DNA from: Candidatus Izemoplasmatales bacterium
Lineage (GTDB): Bacteria > Bacillota_I > Bacilli_A > Izemoplasmatales > Hujiaoplasmataceae
NCBI GenBank assembly: GCA_028707415.1
Contig: JAQWBC010000072.1
Location: 1-5,901 of the forward strand
Reading direction: 5' to 3'
DNA length: 5,901 bases
The notes under the pieces are model-generated. The model was not told where the DNA came from and did not search any database. It saw nothing but the letters and a program-made list of their open reading frames with translations. Below are positions 5,772 to 5,901 of this stretch, piece after piece (positions within the stretch are counted from its first letter, which is position 1; the number at the start of each line of letters is the position of its first letter). The translations under genes and the position numbers were made by a program.

Positions 5772-5901
5772 TGGCTGAGTTAGTAGCGATTGCTTTTGCG
5801 GCTTTCTTCGTTGAAAACGTCTTACTGACGCAATTTTTAGGGATTTGCTCATTTATCGGGGTTGGGAAAAAACGGAGTTCGTCATTGGGAATGGGACTTG
5901 C
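5771..5901 (+). CDS. rnfA: Rnf complex membrane subunit RnfA (partial, 5' end only)
   Basis: The first 43 codons of an RnfA/NqrE-family membrane protein are present; the gene runs off the window. FFVENVLLTQFLGIC (12-26) and the following SFIGVGKK align with the RnfA block that normally reads FLGICPFLGVSKK. Cys26 is the expected iron-sulfur ligand shared with RnfE, and LGMGL starts the next conserved segment. Ser27 replaces the Pro usual in RnfA, and the VEN preceding the motif resembles NqrE, but placement directly after rnfC/D/G/E supports RnfA. An AAGGAGGTGAG ribosome binding site (5754-5764) lies 10 nt after its GGAGG core from the ATG, which overlaps the rnfE TAA by one base (TAATG). By the common order rnfCDGEAB, rnfB should follow outside the window. 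Confidence 0.92.
   Translation, partial: MAELVAIAFAAFFVENVLLTQFLGICSFIGVGKKRSSSLGMGL

Noticed and set aside
1..5901. CRISPR array, insertion sequence, tRNA or rRNA
   Set aside because: Nearly all of the window is accounted for by conserved protein genes; no direct repeat array, transposase or tRNA-like fold was seen.

Overview
This window holds most of an Rnf operon (ion-translocating ferredoxin:NAD+ oxidoreductase). Ahead of it lies a 23S rRNA pseudouridine synthase gene of the RluF type. All genes are on the + strand and tightly packed. The G+C content is roughly 40% by eye. Ribosome binding sites are mostly strong (GGAGGTGA types). TGA is used as a stop codon and TGG for Trp, so the standard bacterial code applies. 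These features, and the character of the Rnf proteins (short RnfC, RnfD beginning with an APFLRK-like stretch, as I recall from Bacilli/Mycoplasmatota relatives), suggest a low-GC Firmicutes or non-parasitic Tenericutes-like anaerobe. The exact taxon is inference.

Layout: (1) 2-58, the apparent C-terminal tail of an unidentified upstream gene. (2) 61-777, rluF. (3) 778-884, an intergenic gap with an extended -10 promoter lying inside a perfect 9+1+9 bp inverted repeat, a likely promoter/operator for the rnf genes. (4) 885-2186 rnfC, 2188-3378 rnfD, 3381-4574 a large double-domain rnfG, 4576-5109 a second short rnfG-like gene, 5109-5771 rnfE, and 5771 to the window end, the start of rnfA. Neighbouring rnf genes are separated by 2 nt or less or overlap by 1 nt, so they are almost certainly one translationally coupled transcript. 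rnfB, the ferredoxin-facing subunit, is not in the window and is expected downstream of rnfA.

Function: by family knowledge, RnfC carries FMN, two [4Fe-4S] clusters and the NAD(H) site on the cytoplasmic side. RnfD and RnfG carry covalent FMN on threonines. RnfE and RnfA form the membrane core, with a cysteine-ligated iron-sulfur cluster between them. Electron flow between reduced ferredoxin and NAD+ is coupled to Na+ or H+ transport.

The unusual part is the RnfG section. A standard operon has one rnfG with one FMN_bind domain. This one encodes three FMN_bind-like modules in two genes: two fused in the first protein behind a coiled-coil-like stalk, and a third in the second protein, whose FMN-acceptor motif is degenerate (Thr replaced by Ser). 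All acceptor motifs in the window also have Ala where the family usually has Ser/Thr. This may mean extra flavins, or scaffold-only modules, in a modified Rnf complex.
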